The position numbers and the translations under genes were made by a program. Source: Cephalotus follicularis (Eukaryota > Streptophyta > Magnoliopsida > Oxalidales > Cephalotaceae). From it: 64,000 nucleotides of DNA. Shown here one piece after another: positions 1 through 12,545 of the stretch. Every line of letters starts with the position of its first letter. The first letter of the stretch is position 1. The stretch spans positions 106,409 through 170,408 of the forward strand of contig BDDD01000543.1 in NCBI GenBank assembly GCA_001972305.1, in the 5' to 3' direction. The notes below the pieces were generated by a model. That model ran no database searches. It had not been told where the DNA came from and was given only the letters and a program-made list of their open reading frames with translations.

Positions 1-906
1 TGGGATTGCCAACAACATTGTTTCGGACAGGGATCCGAGGTTCACTTCGAGGTTCTGGCGGAGTTTGCAGAGGACGTTGGGTACGGAGTTGCTACTCAGT
101 ACAGCGTACCATCCTCAGACTGATGGGCAGTCTGAGAGTGCGATCCAGATTCTTGAGGACATGTTGAGAGCCTTTGTTATGATTTTCAAGGGAGTTGGGA
201 TGACCACTTGAGTTTGATCGAGTTTGCCTACGACAACAGCTATGAAGCGAGCATAGGTATGGCTTCTTATGAGTCTTTGTATGGTAGATGTTTTCGAACC
301 CCCTTATGTTGGAATGAGGTGGGAGAACACCAGTTGTTGGGACTATAGTTGGTCCGAGATGCAGCAGAGAAGGCGAAGGTGATCCGGGATCGTCTGCGCG
401 TGGCTTAGAGTAGGCAGAAGAGCTATTTAGACAAACGTCGTAAGAACTTGGAATTCTCAGTAGGTGAGAATGTGTTCCTCAGAGTATCACCATACACATG
501 GATTGTTCGTTTTGGCAAGCATGGAAATCTTAGCCCGAGGTACATAGGTCCCTTTGAGATCGTGCAGAGGATCGGGCCAGTGGCTTATCGTATGGCGTTG
601 CCTTCACAGTTAGCCAGAGTGCATGATGTGTTCCATGTATCTGTGATGAGGAAGTACATTGTTGATCCTTCCCATGTGTTGGTTGAGCCGATTGTGTTAT
701 CCGAGGAGGATCTACCAGTCTTGGCTTATGAGGAAGCCCCAGAACAAATTTTGGATCGCCGAGAACAAGTGTTGAGGAACAAGACCATTCCATTGGTGAA
801 GGTCTTATAGAGGAACCATGTAGCAGAGGAAGCTACGTGGGAGCACGAGGACCAGATGAGGGAACGTTACCCCGACTTGTTCCTCGGATTAGAGCAAGAA
901 TTTTGA
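1..906 (+). pseudogene. Gypsy element I: integrase core to chromodomain-like tail, 3' end of pol
   Basis: The window opens inside a Ty3/gypsy integrase. The first codons read NIVSDRDPRF, which carries the second catalytic Asp of the DDE triad, and [10 protein letters not shown] follows with the catalytic Glu region. A frameshift near position 180 and TAG codons near 345 and 406 break the frame. From 448 a clean stretch gives the integrase C-terminal module (GPFEIVQRIGPVAYRMALP, then VHDVFHVSVMRKY) and a chromodomain-like tail with ILDRREQVLRNK and ATWEHEDQMRERYPDLF, ending at TGA 904-906. This order is typical of Tekay/Del-type plant chromoviruses. In life the protein would integrate the element cDNA, with the tail guiding it to chromatin. 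The reading is secure as a relic; the clade name is tentative. Confidence 0.88.
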
Positions 907-920
907 GGACAAAATTCCTT

Positions 921-935
921 AAATGGGGGAGAGGA
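921..935 (+). other. Polypurine tract of element I
   Basis: The purine run AAATGGGGGAGAGGA lies directly before the LTR start and fits the plus-strand primer of gypsy elements. It follows a conserved GAGGACAAAATTCCTTAA segment after the pol stop, as in the other gypsy copies here. Confidence 0.75.
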
Positions 936-1772
936 TTTAACGACCCGCATTAATTTTGGATAAATTAATGTTTGGGCCCTGGGGAAAATTTTTCTTTTTC
1001 TCCTTGCTTGGGTTCAGTTTTTTGGACTTGTGGCATAAGGCCTTTGGACATGTGTTAAATAAACTGTTGGACATGTGTTAAGTCAAGAGTTGGACAAGTG
1101 TTGAATGAAGAAGGAAGAGATGAAAGATATTTTGTGTGGTGCTTTGGGAGGTGTGTAAAGCTTCTTAAGGAAGTTTTGTTAATTAACTTTGGCTATTGTG
1201 AAGGGAGGTGCTATACCTTGACCTTTCAGCTCATGTTAGTTTGAACTTAAAGTTGAAGTTTGGTGGCATCCTCGGTTGTTTGTCCTTGGACGTAGCTCGC
1301 AGACGTTAAGTAAGAGATTGAGGTTTTCCTTCGTTTTCCCCGACCTCTCGACCCCTGACCAGCAAAATTCCTTGAGATGTTTTGATGTATGAACCCTCGT
1401 GGATCTTTTGAGTGCTCGGATTTTGTGAGATTTTACCTCCTCAATGTAAGTTGAACGTTTTGAAGACCTAGGGTCGTTATCCTCTACAAGGCGTTTGTCC
1501 CCGGGCCTTAGAGCTGAGCCCAGGCTTAAGGCTTAGTTATACGTTGTCATTTCCTGTGCTCGGGTGTTACTTGTTTTAACGCCTCAGAGTAGGTAGTTCC
1601 TTGGAGAGCTTGGTTCTCCTCTACAGCGTGTTTCCACGTCTGCTCTCCTGGCCTTGAGTGTTAGGCTTTAGTGTGTGTGGTTTTGGTGACCGAGGTTAGG
1701 GATCAGGTGGAGGATCCTTTCTCCTGGCACGGGCGTCCTCCGACGGGGGTGGTCAGGAACGGGGTGTGTGAT
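936..1772 (+). repeat. 3' LTR of gypsy element I
   Basis: This LTR starts at TTTAACGACCCG (canonical TG is TT here) just after the polypurine tract. It ends near GGGGTGTGTGATA, after which the gag reading of a different element begins. The exact right end is uncertain by a few bases because its partner LTR lies outside the window. No coding signal is seen inside it. Its position between an upstream pol and the downstream gag of element II suggests that I was inserted into II. Confidence 0.65.
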
Positions 1773-4700
1773 ATGCAAAATCATAATTCTTGACAGCAAC
1801 GTCAGGGCCGACCTAGCAATAGCTCAGGACGAGGAGATCGTGGAAAGCAACCCATGGGTCCAAGACCTACTGTGCAAGGTAGGGTGTATGCTTTGGATAA
1901 GTAAACTACAGCAGGATCTGCCTTTGTTATTGGAGGTACGGTTTACATATTTCATTGTAAATCACATGCTCTTATAGATTCCGGCTCATCTCATTCTTAT
2001 ATTGCACGACATTTTATAAAACATCAGAGTATGGAGCCAGAACCTTTGCCATTTGTTATAGAAGTCAGCACACAAATGGGAGAGTCTGTTACCTCCAAAT
2101 GGGTGTGTAAATCTTGTGCAATATATATCGATCGACATATCTTATTGGTAGATCTGATAGTGTTGCCGATGGATGAACTTGACATGATGTTTGGAATGGA
2201 ATTGTTATCGGCACACTATGCTTATATGGATTGTAACAGGAATGTTGTAACCTTCAACGTGCCAGAGCAGTCTCCTTTCCAGTTTATGGGAGCCAAAGTT
2301 AAATGATGTTCCGGTGGTATGTGAATACCCGGATGTGTTCTCGGAAGAATTGACATCTTTACCTCTTGATAGAGAGGTAGAGTTCACCATAGACCTTCTA
2401 CCTGGGACAACACCTATATCGAGAGCTCCTTATCGAATGGCTCCCCCTGAATTGAAGGTATAGTTACAGGAGTTACTCGATAAAGGTTTCATTCGACCGA
2501 GCATGTCTCCGTGGGGAGCACCAGTCGTATTTGTCAACAAAAAGGATGGATCGTTGCGAATGTGCATCGATTATCCGCAGCTTAATAAAGTAACTATCAA
2601 TACCAAATATCCACTGCCGCATATTGATGAGTTATTTGATCAATTGAAAGGATCGACGGTGTTCTCTAAGCTACACTTGAGACCCGGATATCATCAGCTC
2701 AAGGTTAGAAAGGAAGACATCTCGAAAACTACTTTTAGATCACGGTATGGACACTATGAATTCGTAGTTATGCCATTCGGGGTAACTAATGCCCCTGCTG
2801 CATTTACGAGTTTGATGAATCAAGTGTTCAGTCCATATCTTGATCGATTTATTGTAGTTTTCATTGATGATATCCTGGTATATTCAAGGACAATGGAAGA
2901 GCATGGATAGCATCTGCACTTGGCATTGCAAACTCTCTGAGACCATATGTTAAATGCCAAGTTTATCAAATATGAATTCTGGTTGTCAGAGGTAGCTTTC
3001 CTTGGCCATATCATCTCCGGTAACGGTTTTTCAGTCGACCCATCCAAGATAGAAGCAATAAAAGACTGGAAACGACCGACTAACGTAACAGAAATAAGAA
3101 GCTTTTTAGGCTTGGCAGGCTATTACTGCCGCTTCGTTGAAGGATTCTCTCGCATAGCTACTCCTCTGACCTGATTGACTCAGAAGAACGTTGCATTTAT
3201 ATGGGATGAACAATGTGAAATATGCTTTCAAGAACTGAAACATCGATTGATTTCTGGGCCCATCTTGGCTTTACCTGAAGGTAGTGAAGGTTTTGTGATA
3301 TACTGTGATGCAACGAGGAATGGTTTGGGATGCGTCCTTATGTAGCATGGGAAAGTAATTTCTCATGCCTCAAGAAAATTGAAACCCCATGAAGAAAATT
3401 ATCCTACTCATGGCTTCGAATTGGCAGCAGTGGTCTTTGCGCTGCGTAAATGGAGGCATTATTTATATGGGACAAGGTTTGAAGTGTTCACTGATCACAA
3501 AAGTTTAAAGTATTTATTCTCCCAAAAGAATTGGAACATGAGACACATAAGGTGGATGGAAATTCTCAATGACTATAATTGTGAAATCTAGTACCATCCA
3601 GGCAAAGCTAATGTTGTGGCAGACGCATTAAGTCACCAGTTAGCATGCCTAATGATTTCTCACATCCAGCTACAACCTTGGTTGATGGACAGTATACGGG
3701 AAGCTCAAGGTAAAGATGGGAATTTGCTTAAAATGGTATTGAATGCTGAAGGTGAATTAAATCCTGACTTCTCAATCCAAATTGATGGTCTAATCAGATA
3801 TCGGGATAGAATTTGTGTTCCCAATGATAAAGGATTAAAAGATGAACTCTTGTCACAAGCTCATCGCTCCAGATTCTCGGTGCATCCAGGGAGTGCCAAG
3901 ATGTATCGAGATTTGAACTCTAGCTACTGGTGGAATAATATGAAATGGGAGATTGCTAAATATGTCGCTTCTTGCCTGACATGTCAACAAGTTAAGGCTA
4001 AACATCAAAGGCTAGCAGGGTTACTTCAACCCTTACCTGTAGCACAATGGAAATGGGAACACATCACAATGGATGTTGTGACTGGTTTACCGAGAACAAG
4101 GACCAACCGTGATGCTATATGGGTAATCGTTGACCGCTTTACTAAATCTACTCATTTCTTAGCAATCAAGACCACCTATTCACTTGAACGGTTGGCAACC
4201 TTATATATTGGAGAAATAATTAAACTCCATGGTGTACTGATCAGTGTAGTGTCCGACAGGGACCCTCGTTTTATGTCTTGAATTTGGAAGAAATTGCAAG
4301 CAGCTCTTGGTACCCAACAGTATTTTAGCACTGCTTTTCACCCTCAGACTGACAGACAGTTCGAGAGAACCATTCAAACCCTAGAAGACATGCTCAGAGC
4401 ATGTGTGATGGATTGGGGTGGCAGTTGGGATGAACATCTACCATTAGTAGAGTTTTCATATAATAACAGCTATCATGCCAGTATTGGAATGACACCTTTT
4501 GAAGCTCTCTATGGACAAAAATGTAGAACACTGATCTTTTGGTTTCAAGTTGGTGAAAGAAGTCTATTGGGACCAGAGTTAATACAAGAAGCAACGAAAA
4601 AGGCTAAAATAATTAGAGAGAGACTACAGATGGCTCAAAGCAGACAGAAAAGTTATGCTGATAATCGTAGAAGAGAACTGGAATTTTCAGTGGGAGACTA

Positions 4701-5107
4701 TGTTATTTCTCAAAGTCTCTCCCCTTAAAGACATCATGAGATTCGGCAAGAAAGGAGAGTTATCTCCTTGTTTCATAGGACCCTTTGAGATCCTTGAAAC
4801 AGTAGGTATGGCTGCCTACAGTCTTGCCTTGCCTCCCAGTTTATCACATGCACATGATGTCTTTCATGTCTCAATGTTAAGGAAGTACCAGCCTGACACT
4901 TCTCATGTACTCTAATGGGAACCATTACAGTTAGAACAAGACATGAGCTTTGTTGAGACTCCTGTCCAAATCCTTGACCGACGGATTAAACGATTGAGAA
5001 ACAAGGATATCCCATTAGTTAAAGTATTGTCGCAATACCATGGAAGTCAAGAAGCTATATGGGAGCGTGAGGATGACATGAAGGCAACGTATCCTCACCT
5101 GTTCTAA
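1773..5107 (+). pseudogene. Gypsy element II: gag end, protease, RT, RNase H, integrase
   Basis: The frame starts in the C-terminal part of gag (QGRVYALD just before protease); the zinc knuckle is missing because element I sits there. Domains then run in the usual order. Protease has DSGSSHSYIARHF near 1977-2016. Reverse transcriptase runs about 2340-3170 with catalytic FIDD in [11 protein letters not shown] near 2856-2885. RNase H has YCDATRNGLG and [10 protein letters not shown] (about 3300-3640). Integrase has an HHCC-type finger (SCLTCQQVKAKHQ) and DDE residues in TMDVVTG, VVSDRDPRF and [10 protein letters not shown] chromodomain-like tail ends at TAA 5105-5107. At least eight stops or frameshifts break it. 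The relic is certain; the lineage (Tekay/Del-like chromovirus) is inferred from the tail. Confidence 0.9.
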
Positions 5108-5135
5108 CCCTGAAATCTCTGGACAAGATTCTCTT

Positions 5136-5148
5136 AAGGGGAGGAGGA
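5136..5148 (+). other. Polypurine tract of element II
   Basis: AAGGGGAGGAGGA stands immediately 5' of the LTR start TGTAAGACCCG and fixes the left end of the 3' LTR and the + orientation of the element. Confidence 0.85.
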
Positions 5149-5849
5149 TTGTAAGACCCGAAATTTTACAACGAAGGGAATGGTATTGGGCTTGAAATGT
5201 TTATTATCGTTTTTGGGCCGAATAGAGAAAGGGAGCCTTGGGCTGAATCTAGTCCACGGAAGAGAAAGAAAATGCTGGGCCAACCTTGACCAGTCCTCAG
5301 CCCACTTTTTGTGAGTGCCAGCTGAGAATTGTGTAGGAAGTTCCAGAGCCTTCCACCGTATGCTTATATAATGGAAAGTGATGTGAGTGGGGACGACGAC
5401 TGCATCTTTGGGGAAGGAGACAAGAGTCTGTCTTTGTCTAGAGAATTCTTGTCTCTCCTCTCAACTCCCGTTTAAATTCCCTCACTTCTAACCTTGAAAC
5501 TGACATGAACTGGATGCCTCTAAGAGAGAAGGAGAAATTGTAGAGGAGGGAGCTCGGTTAGAAGCAAGAAGAGCAACTGTTCATGTCTAACGGCAAGGAA
5601 GGAAAGTCCGGAAAAGGATTCTGGAAGCTAAAACTCCAAGGGATCAAGTTTCGACAGAATTGAGGTAGGTTATACTACCTATGCACACTACTGCATAAAT
5701 GTCTGAATGTATGTATTGCTATGGTAATCGATTGTTTACAGTAATGAATGTGTTAGAAAATGTATTTAATCATCCTTTGGAAATGAGTGTTTTCATATTG
5801 CGTTCTATATTGAAAAGTGACTGTCAGTGTTCAAGGGATTGTAATGCGC

Positions 5850-6245
5850 CTGAGCTCTCCATCACATGCGTTCTGAGCATGCAAACAATGCGCCCGAGCA
5901 GCGCCCTGCGTCCTGAGCATGCGAGCTATGCGTCGGAGCACGGCCCTAGCATGCGTCTCGAGCATGCGAGCTATGTGTCAGAGTAGCGCCCTAGCATGCG
6001 TCTCGAGCATGCAAGCTATGCGCCCGAGTAGCTCCTTAGCATGCGTCCTGAGCATGCGAGCTATGCGCCCAAGCTCTCCATCGCATACGTCCCAAGCACA
6101 CTATGCTATGAGCCAAGCCTGCCATTGCGTGCGTCTCGAGACTGCTACGCCATGCGCCCAAGCTCTCCACAGCATGTATCCCGAGCAGGCGAGGCTATAT
6201 GCTGAGCACGCAATAGCATGCATGCCGAGTATGGCGGACTATGTA
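5850..6245 (+). repeat. Degenerate 45-bp tandem array with GCATGC palindromes
   Basis: About nine units of 44-45 bp occur in a row. Equivalent points fall at 5908, 5953, 5998, 6043, 6087, 6131, 6176 and 6220. The typical unit contains GTCTCGAGCATGCGAGCTATG, in which CTCGAG and GCATGC are both palindromes. The first unit is about 40 bp. Because 45 is divisible by 3, repeat-derived reading frames stay open across it with 15-residue periodicity. Confidence 0.88.
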
Positions 6246-6470
6246 TAAAAAGCTCTAGAGCATATGTACCCAGTCATGCCCGACCTTAGGTATTCAATAA
6301 TACTAGTGTGAATGAATGAATGAAAAGGTAAACTGGGGAAGGATAAATGAATGTAGTGTAATGTAATAAAGGTAGATCCCTCAGAGAAATAGAAATGAAA
6401 TGTTGATGAAATGTTAATGTAATAATGGGTACTGTAATGTGATGTAATGTACACCCTTTAGGCTATTCCT

Positions 6471-6584
6471 GAGATGAACCAATGGGTGAACAACCGAGAT
6501 GAACCAGGAGGGTCACCGAGATAGCCCAATGGATCACCGATTCAGATGAGCCAAAAGGATCACCAATCTAGATGAGCCATAATG
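6471..6584 (+). repeat. Short tandem array, 22-27 bp units
   Basis: Four full units and one partial unit start at 6471, 6496, 6518, 6545 and 6571. Each opens with GA(G/T)(A/G)-type sequence followed by CCA and a GGATCACC-like core (GAGATGAACCA..., GATGAGCCA...). The array lies within the LTR of element II. Confidence 0.7.
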
Positions 6585-7265
6585 TTGAATGAATGTTACT
6601 GTATAGTGTAATGATAACTGTATAAATGACAGAACTGTAGTGAAGTCTGACTTAAGGTAAATGTAAAGGTTCCTGTCCCGGTTTCTCTACCTTCAACTTC
6701 TGGAGTGCGTATTCCGCTCCTCCCTAAGCAGGGGATGCCGAGGAAGGACATATATATACTTATATAAAAATAATTGATAACGGTTCTGTGAATGTCATGA
6801 ATGCTTGTACAGTATGATAATTGTATCTCTCATTGCATGCATGCTCATACTTGCTGCATTGCACTTCACATATGCATGGGTAGTAGTTCCTACACAACCA
6901 ATGGTTGCTGACCCATAGGATTGCAATGTAATGGGTCAGTTACATGTGAAGCTTCGCAGCAAGCAGAGGATTGAAACACTGAGTAAGTCTCCTCCCTCCA
7001 ATTGCAGTTCAATGACCCAAGAGTATTATGATGAGATTGTATATTGTTTTGTGTCCTGCCGGCCTGTGGCAGAGCTACACTTTAAACAGTATTGTATAAC
7101 TTTGGGTTTTATCCATATGAGATATTGTTTATTGGATTTTTTCCTCATGTATTATTGTGTAATAAATTGTTTAAATTAATCCGCTGAATGTTTGGTAAAT
7201 GGAATGGTAGTGCTTCTGGCGCGTCAAGCCTTGGGGGATTGACCCTTGGGGTTTGGGGCGTTACA

Positions 7266-9988
7266 TGACGTCTCCTCTTTCGATGATCTCTATGATCAAG
7301 TGATACCACCTATGTATATATTTGAAGCGGTGTGAGACCTAGGCTCCTTGGCCTGTGCAATGGACCCATCGTTGTCGCAGTACACCACAACTGGACGGGC
7401 GATGGATGGAACCACATCAAGTTAGCAATGAACTTTTGCATCAAAACAGCTTCTTTTGCGGCATCTAAGGCTGCAATGTACCCTACTTCAGTGGTAGAGT
7501 CTGCAATCGTCTACTGATTGAACTCCTCCAGCTCACAGCACCTCCATTCAGGACAAATATGAATCCCGAAACGGATTTGTGATCATTTGGATCACTGTTG
7601 AAATTAGAGTCTGTATAACCCTCAAGTCTCAACTCACTGTCTCCTCCATATGTCAAGAAGGTATCCTGAGTCCTCTTTAGGTTCTTTAAAATCCCCTTTG
7701 AAACTTCCCAGTGCTTCTCACCGGGATCACGCTGAAATCAACTAGCCATCCCTAAGGCATATGCCACATCAGGCCTAGTACATATCATGGCGTACATGAT
7801 GGAGCCTACAGCTGAAGCATAAGGCTGCCTACTCATGCGTATCCTCTCCTCTGAAGTCTGTGAAGATATCCTCTTGGAGAGGTGAATTCCTTGACCTATG
7901 GGAAATAGGCCACGTTTGGAATTCTCAAGACCATACCTTTTCAGCACCTTACTAACGTACTAGTTTTGGGAGAGGCCGAGCAACCTACTAGATCTATCTC
8001 TATAGATCTTTATTCCAAATATGTAGGAAGCTTCTCCCAAATCCTTCATGGAGAAGTTCTCGGCTAACCATAATTTTGTGGATTGTAACATACCTATATT
8101 ATCCCTAATGAGTAGTACGTCATCCACATAAAGAACCAAGAAAGTGATACATGGGTCACCCTATTTCCAGTGGACACAAGGCTTATCTACGTTTTTTATG
8201 AAGCCAAATGTTATAATGGCCTTACCAAAATGGATGTTCCGGCTACGGGATGCTTGCTTAAGGTTGTAGATAGACCTCTGGAGCTTGCACACTTTGTGCA
8301 GATGCTCCTCGGATGTGAACCCCTCGGGTTGGGACATATAAATGTCCTTCTCAAGAAAGCCATTCAAGAAGGCTGTCTTGACATCCATTTGCCATACCTC
8401 ATAATCATAATGAGCGGAAATAGCAAGCAGTATCCTAATGGACTTAAGTATAGCGACTGGCGAGAAAGTTTCGGTATAGTCGATCCCGTGTCACTGCCTA
8501 TACCCTTTTGTGACCAAACACGCTTTATAAGTCTCTATCTTACCATCAACGCCGATCTTCCTCTTGAAGATCCATTTGCAACAAATAGGTTTTACACCTT
8601 TTGGTGCATCTACCAAGTACCATACTTGGTTGGCGTACATGGATTCCATCTCAGATTTCATGGCTTCTAGCCATGCCCTGGAATTAATGCTCTTCACTGC
8701 TTCCTCGTATCTAACAGGCTCGTCATCATCGATATGTTTGGGTTCGTCAGTGCCTTCCACGTGAAAGCCATATCTCTCGGGCGCTGTTGAAACCCTGCCT
8801 GACCTCCTCACCTTATAAGGGCCTGACTAAGATACTATCTCAGGTTGGGATCCTTCCCCAACTATGTCTCTAGAGTGTTCCACCTCTAATTTCTCGTCGT
8901 CCTATGGGCTTTCACCTGGTGGTAACTCTATGAGTTCCATCAAACTCTCATTGTTTCCTACAAGCAGGTATTCCTTCTCTAGGAATTTAGCATTACATGA
9001 AACAAAAACCTTTTGTTCGCTGGGATAGTAGAAATAATATCATAAACTCTCCTTAGGATACCCCACAAACCGGCAATGGTCGTACCGTGCCTCCAGCTTA
9101 GAAGGTTCCTACCTTATAACATAAGCTGGACAGACCCTAACCCTTAAATGGTTTAGGATGGGTTTCCTCCCATTAAACACCTGGTAAGGTGTGGAGGGGA
9201 CGGATTTCGAAGGAATCCGGTTTAGGATGTACACTGCCGACTACAGTGCATAACCCCATAATGAGATCGGAAGATCATCAACAGACATCATGGACTGGAC
9301 CATATTCATCAAGGTCTGATTCCTCCATTTGGACACACCAGATAACCCTTGAATTCAGCAGACAGGTATTCGCCCCCTCGGTCCGACCGAAGTATTTTAA
9401 TGGGCTTGCCCATTTGCTTCTCTACTTCTAGTCTAAATTCCTTGAATCTCTCTAAAGATTCAGACTTGTGTTTCATTAGAAACACGTACCAAAACCGTGA
9501 TAGATCATCGGTGACGATAATGAAGTAGGGAAAAGCTCCACGTGCATTGACCGACATAGGTCCGCAAACGTTGGTGTGAACAAGTCCCAATATGTCCACT
9601 GCCCTTTCTTCTTGCCTGGAGAAGGGAGATTTGGTCATCTTTCCAATCAAACATGGCTCACACGTTTGAAAGGACTCAACGTCCTAGATGTCCAAAACTC
9701 CATTCTTAACCAATCATGTTAGTCTAGCCTCGCTAGGATGACCTAATCTACACTGCCAAATGTAAAAGGAATTTACATCATTAATCTCTCTTTGTCTTTT
9801 ATTAGGAGTTCCAGTTTGAATTGTTAAGGTCACTGAATTATTAGTATCTAAAACATATATTCCATTGTCTAAGTGCCCCGCACAAATAAGAACATTGTCA
9901 TGTATAAGACTACAAGAGTTTGTAGAAAAAGTGAGCTCCCAGCCCATCTTATACAAATAAGAAACTGAAACTACATTTCTTACAAGGT
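7266..9988 (-). pseudogene. Copia A: pre-integrase domain, integrase, RT, RNase H
   Basis: Reading right to left, the GAG-pre-integrase domain (NLVRNVVSVSYLYKMG, then CRLGHPSEARLT) spans 9988-9714. The integrase core follows at 9650-9309 with TDDLSRFWYVF and SDRGGEY; its first catalytic Asp is replaced (HTNVCGPM instead of HTDVCGPM). The RT N-terminus begins near 8811 (RSGRVSTAPERYGF, CKWIFKRKIGVDG). [23 protein letters not shown] lies near 8388 and the catalytic YVDD (VLYVDDVLLI) near 8105-8130 is intact. RT continues to 7738 (RQPYASAVGSIMYA). RNase H is read in broken form to 7266, where the gene is cut by the LTR of element II. Several stops and frameshifts show that it is dead. Confidence 0.9.
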
Positions 9989-10032
9989 TGTAACACCCCT
10001 GGACGACGAGAGTCGTCACAGGTCATAATACA
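9989..10032 (-). repeat. Distal 44 bp of the element B 3' LTR
   Basis: TGTAACACCCCTGGACGACG onward matches the start of the other B LTR at 27577 until ATACA, where element C interrupts. The continuation is at 19953. Confidence 0.88.
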
Positions 10033-10667
10033 TATCACACCCCGTTTAAGAGATATGTAACATTATAGCAGTAAAGGCAATTAACATAAATCACAGCTCA
10101 AGCAAAAACAATAAAAATTAAAACTTTTCCAAAGTACAGCAGTTGCGGAAGCATAACAGAACATAAGCTGTAAACTTGTAACGTGCGTCCCATACCGCAC
10201 GCTACCCAAATACAGGTCATCATAGTTAATCGCCCATAAAACAAAGCATGAATTACAGTACACGTTTAAATTCCATCAGTAACAAAACCATAACAACGGT
10301 ACATCCGATAACAATAACCAACATAGGTTTAATACAAAGCAGGAGAAGCAAAATCAAGAACATAACAACCTGATCTTCGCCCATGTCAGTCCAACAGGTC
10401 CACTGCATCAATCTGTAAAGTAGGGGGTTAGCCTTTGTCCTCACTCGGCTAAGTCATAAAAGCAGTTCGGGATTAAAATCAAATGCATGTCATGATATGA
10501 ATGCATGGATGATGCAGTGCAGTAGAAATTCCAGTTTATATATATATACGAAAATATATATATTTAACAGTACGGTAAAATATCAGTGGATACATATATA
10601 TGAAAATATACGTATACAGGAACAGTACAGTAGTTACCCGGCCAGGGCTACATCAACAAACACAGTA

Positions 10668-10765
10668 ATGTCCAAGAAGGACCAACAGGCAGTACAGTAT
10701 GTCCACATAGGACCACAACAACAGTCAGTATGTCCACATAGGACCACAACAGGCAGTATGTAGAG
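10668..10765 (+). repeat. Short tandem repeat in element C LTR
   Basis: Two or three units of about 30 bp share GTCCACATAGGACCACAACA, preceded by a diverged copy (GTCCAAGAAGGACCAACAGG). The same array recurs in the other C LTR around 17888-17982. Confidence 0.75.
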
Positions 10766-11339
10766 CCACCAACTCCTGGCCCCACGCTACACTCCCACTC
10801 CGGCCCCTACATCAAGCAACCGAGCGAGGCAACAGTACAGTGAGTTACCCAGCCATACTCCTGGCCCCTGGGTCAACCCTCCACTAGTCGGCGCTGACAG
10901 TCTCCGCCATGCAACTAGTGGTTCAAGCACAAACACATAGCAATTCACAGAGCAAATAGTGAATTCAAACAGTAACAGTACAATAAGCAGTAGTGATCGA
11001 TTTGATCCACAACAGGCAGGTTATTTCCAAAATGTTTCCAAATGTGACAACATTTGAAATATATATTTTCAATAGAAAATGCCTTTAAACAGTTTCAGTA
11101 GTGTGAATTTGTTTACCAGTTCGTTCGAAAATACGTTATTAATCAATACATATTTCCATACTCAAAATGTCACATTCCGAATTCATATATGCATTTCTAA
11201 ATATCAAAACCTTAGCAATCATAAACAATTCACAAACAGTATACAATCAGGCAGTAAGCAGTGCATATGCAATGCATACAAATGCTCAAATGCACTCTAA
11301 CAGGAATCAGGATCGTTTCGCATCGTTTTGGGCAAACAG

Positions 11340-11600
11340 CAGTCCAACCAGTCGACTGGAATCCTCACCAGTCGACTGTTCTGGGTCGAGCAGTATGAGT
11401 AGTCGACTGGTTCCTCCTACCAGTCGACTGTCCATTAGGCAGTCGGCTGTTGTTCTTCAACAGTCGACTGTTCCTGTACTCACACACAAGAAAATCCCCA
11501 GATTTCCATCTTCTGGGCAGCAGGAAGTATGAGTAGTCGACTGATATCAATGAGTAGTGGACTGTCTTGCTTCGACAGTCGGCTGCTCTGTAATCCAGTG
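11340..11600. repeat. CAGTCGACTG palindrome array 1, left LTR of C
   Basis: Copies of a 10-bp palindrome are interspersed at irregular spacing. Perfect CAGTCGACTG copies occur at 11349, 11369, 11421 and 11461. Near-matches such as CAGTCGGCTG, TAGTCGACTG and CAGTCGGCTG fill the rest. The spacers are not strongly conserved, so this is an interspersed motif array rather than a simple satellite. Confidence 0.9.
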
Positions 11601-12390
11601 GCATGCAAATCGATCTAACTTACTCTAACGAATCATGGTAAGCAGATAAACCAAGCTCAGGGATAGGATTATAACCACAGGTTGTCATTTCATTTATATA
11701 ACAACACAACAACACTCATTTCATCATGCAAGCCAAAGCCATAAAAGGTTCAACATGCATGCACAATAATCACGTTGATTCTCAGTAACAAGCATAATAG
11801 CTCCCAAAACAGTAGCAAATAAGTCCTAAAACCAGTGGCTACAAGTCACATAACCAGGCATTGCAATTCATGGAACATGCACTAAGTTTAAACTCAAAAG
11901 GCCATTACAACTTCCCCTACCTTTGATTCCAAGTTAGGAATCTGTAAGTCCACCTCTTTTCGTTCCAATCAGTGGCTTTTCAAGCTCCCCAGAAGCTCCA
12001 ACTCCAAGTCCAGCAGCTCCAAGAACAGCTCCCACCTTGAGCTCCAAGCTCCAACAATGGACAACACTCATCTTCCCTATTTTCTTTGTGGTTTCTCTCT
12101 ACTGTCTCTGTGATTCTCAACCAAACAGTACCAGTACGAGAGAGAGTATGGGACGTTTTTATGCAGAGCTTTTCCTCTCTTTCTCCCTTCACATGGCACT
12201 AAAGCCACCTTCCCTAATACACATGCATGCACACACTCACAGGCCTGATTTTCTCTGCCCTATGAAGTCTGCATGATTCCCAGGTGTCCCTTACACCCTT
12301 TCCTTCGACTGCATGGAGTACAGATGGCGCCCACATCCTTCTTTCAGTTGTAACATGTGATTTCAGTCACATGAAACAAACAGAGCATGA

Positions 12391-12545
12391 TCCAGTCGGC
12401 TGCCTTTCTCCTGGCAGTCGGCTGTTCGCCTGGCAGTCTGTTGCCAGGTGTCACGACCGTTGGCCAGTCGACTGGTTCATCCTACCAGTCGACCACCCCA
12501 CATGCAGCCATCTAGCCGGCTAGTCCTACATACCAGTCGACTGCC
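12391..12545. repeat. CAGTCGACTG palindrome array 2, left LTR of C
   Basis: About six motif copies occur here, including perfect ones at 12465 and 12534 and variants CAGTCGGCTG and AGCCGGCT. The block CAGTCGGCTGTTCGCCTGG is present once here and twice in the other LTR of C. Confidence 0.88.

Larger units (their letters stand above)
5150..7265 (+). repeat. 3' LTR of gypsy element II (2.1 kb)
   Basis: The LTR begins TGTAAGACCCG and ends GGGGCGTTACA, so it has TG...CA ends with inverted TGTAA/TTACA. At 7266 the sequence changes abruptly to the RNase H end of copia A on the opposite strand, which marks the insertion edge. The first flanking bases are TGACG; the matching duplication would lie left of the window. 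Inside are a 45-bp tandem array (about 5850-6245) and a second short array (6471-6584), described separately. Reading frames within it are generated by the repeats and are not taken as genes. Confidence 0.85.

Noticed and set aside
5919..6248. 109-codon repetitive protein frame
   Set aside because: It is produced by the 45-bp tandem array, whose period is a multiple of three; it has no start context or family.
11167..11532. 121-codon frame repeated at 18387-18752, apparently conserved
   Set aside because: The two copies are in the two LTRs of element C, which are duplicates of each other, so conservation is automatic; the frame runs through the palindrome array and has no known domain.
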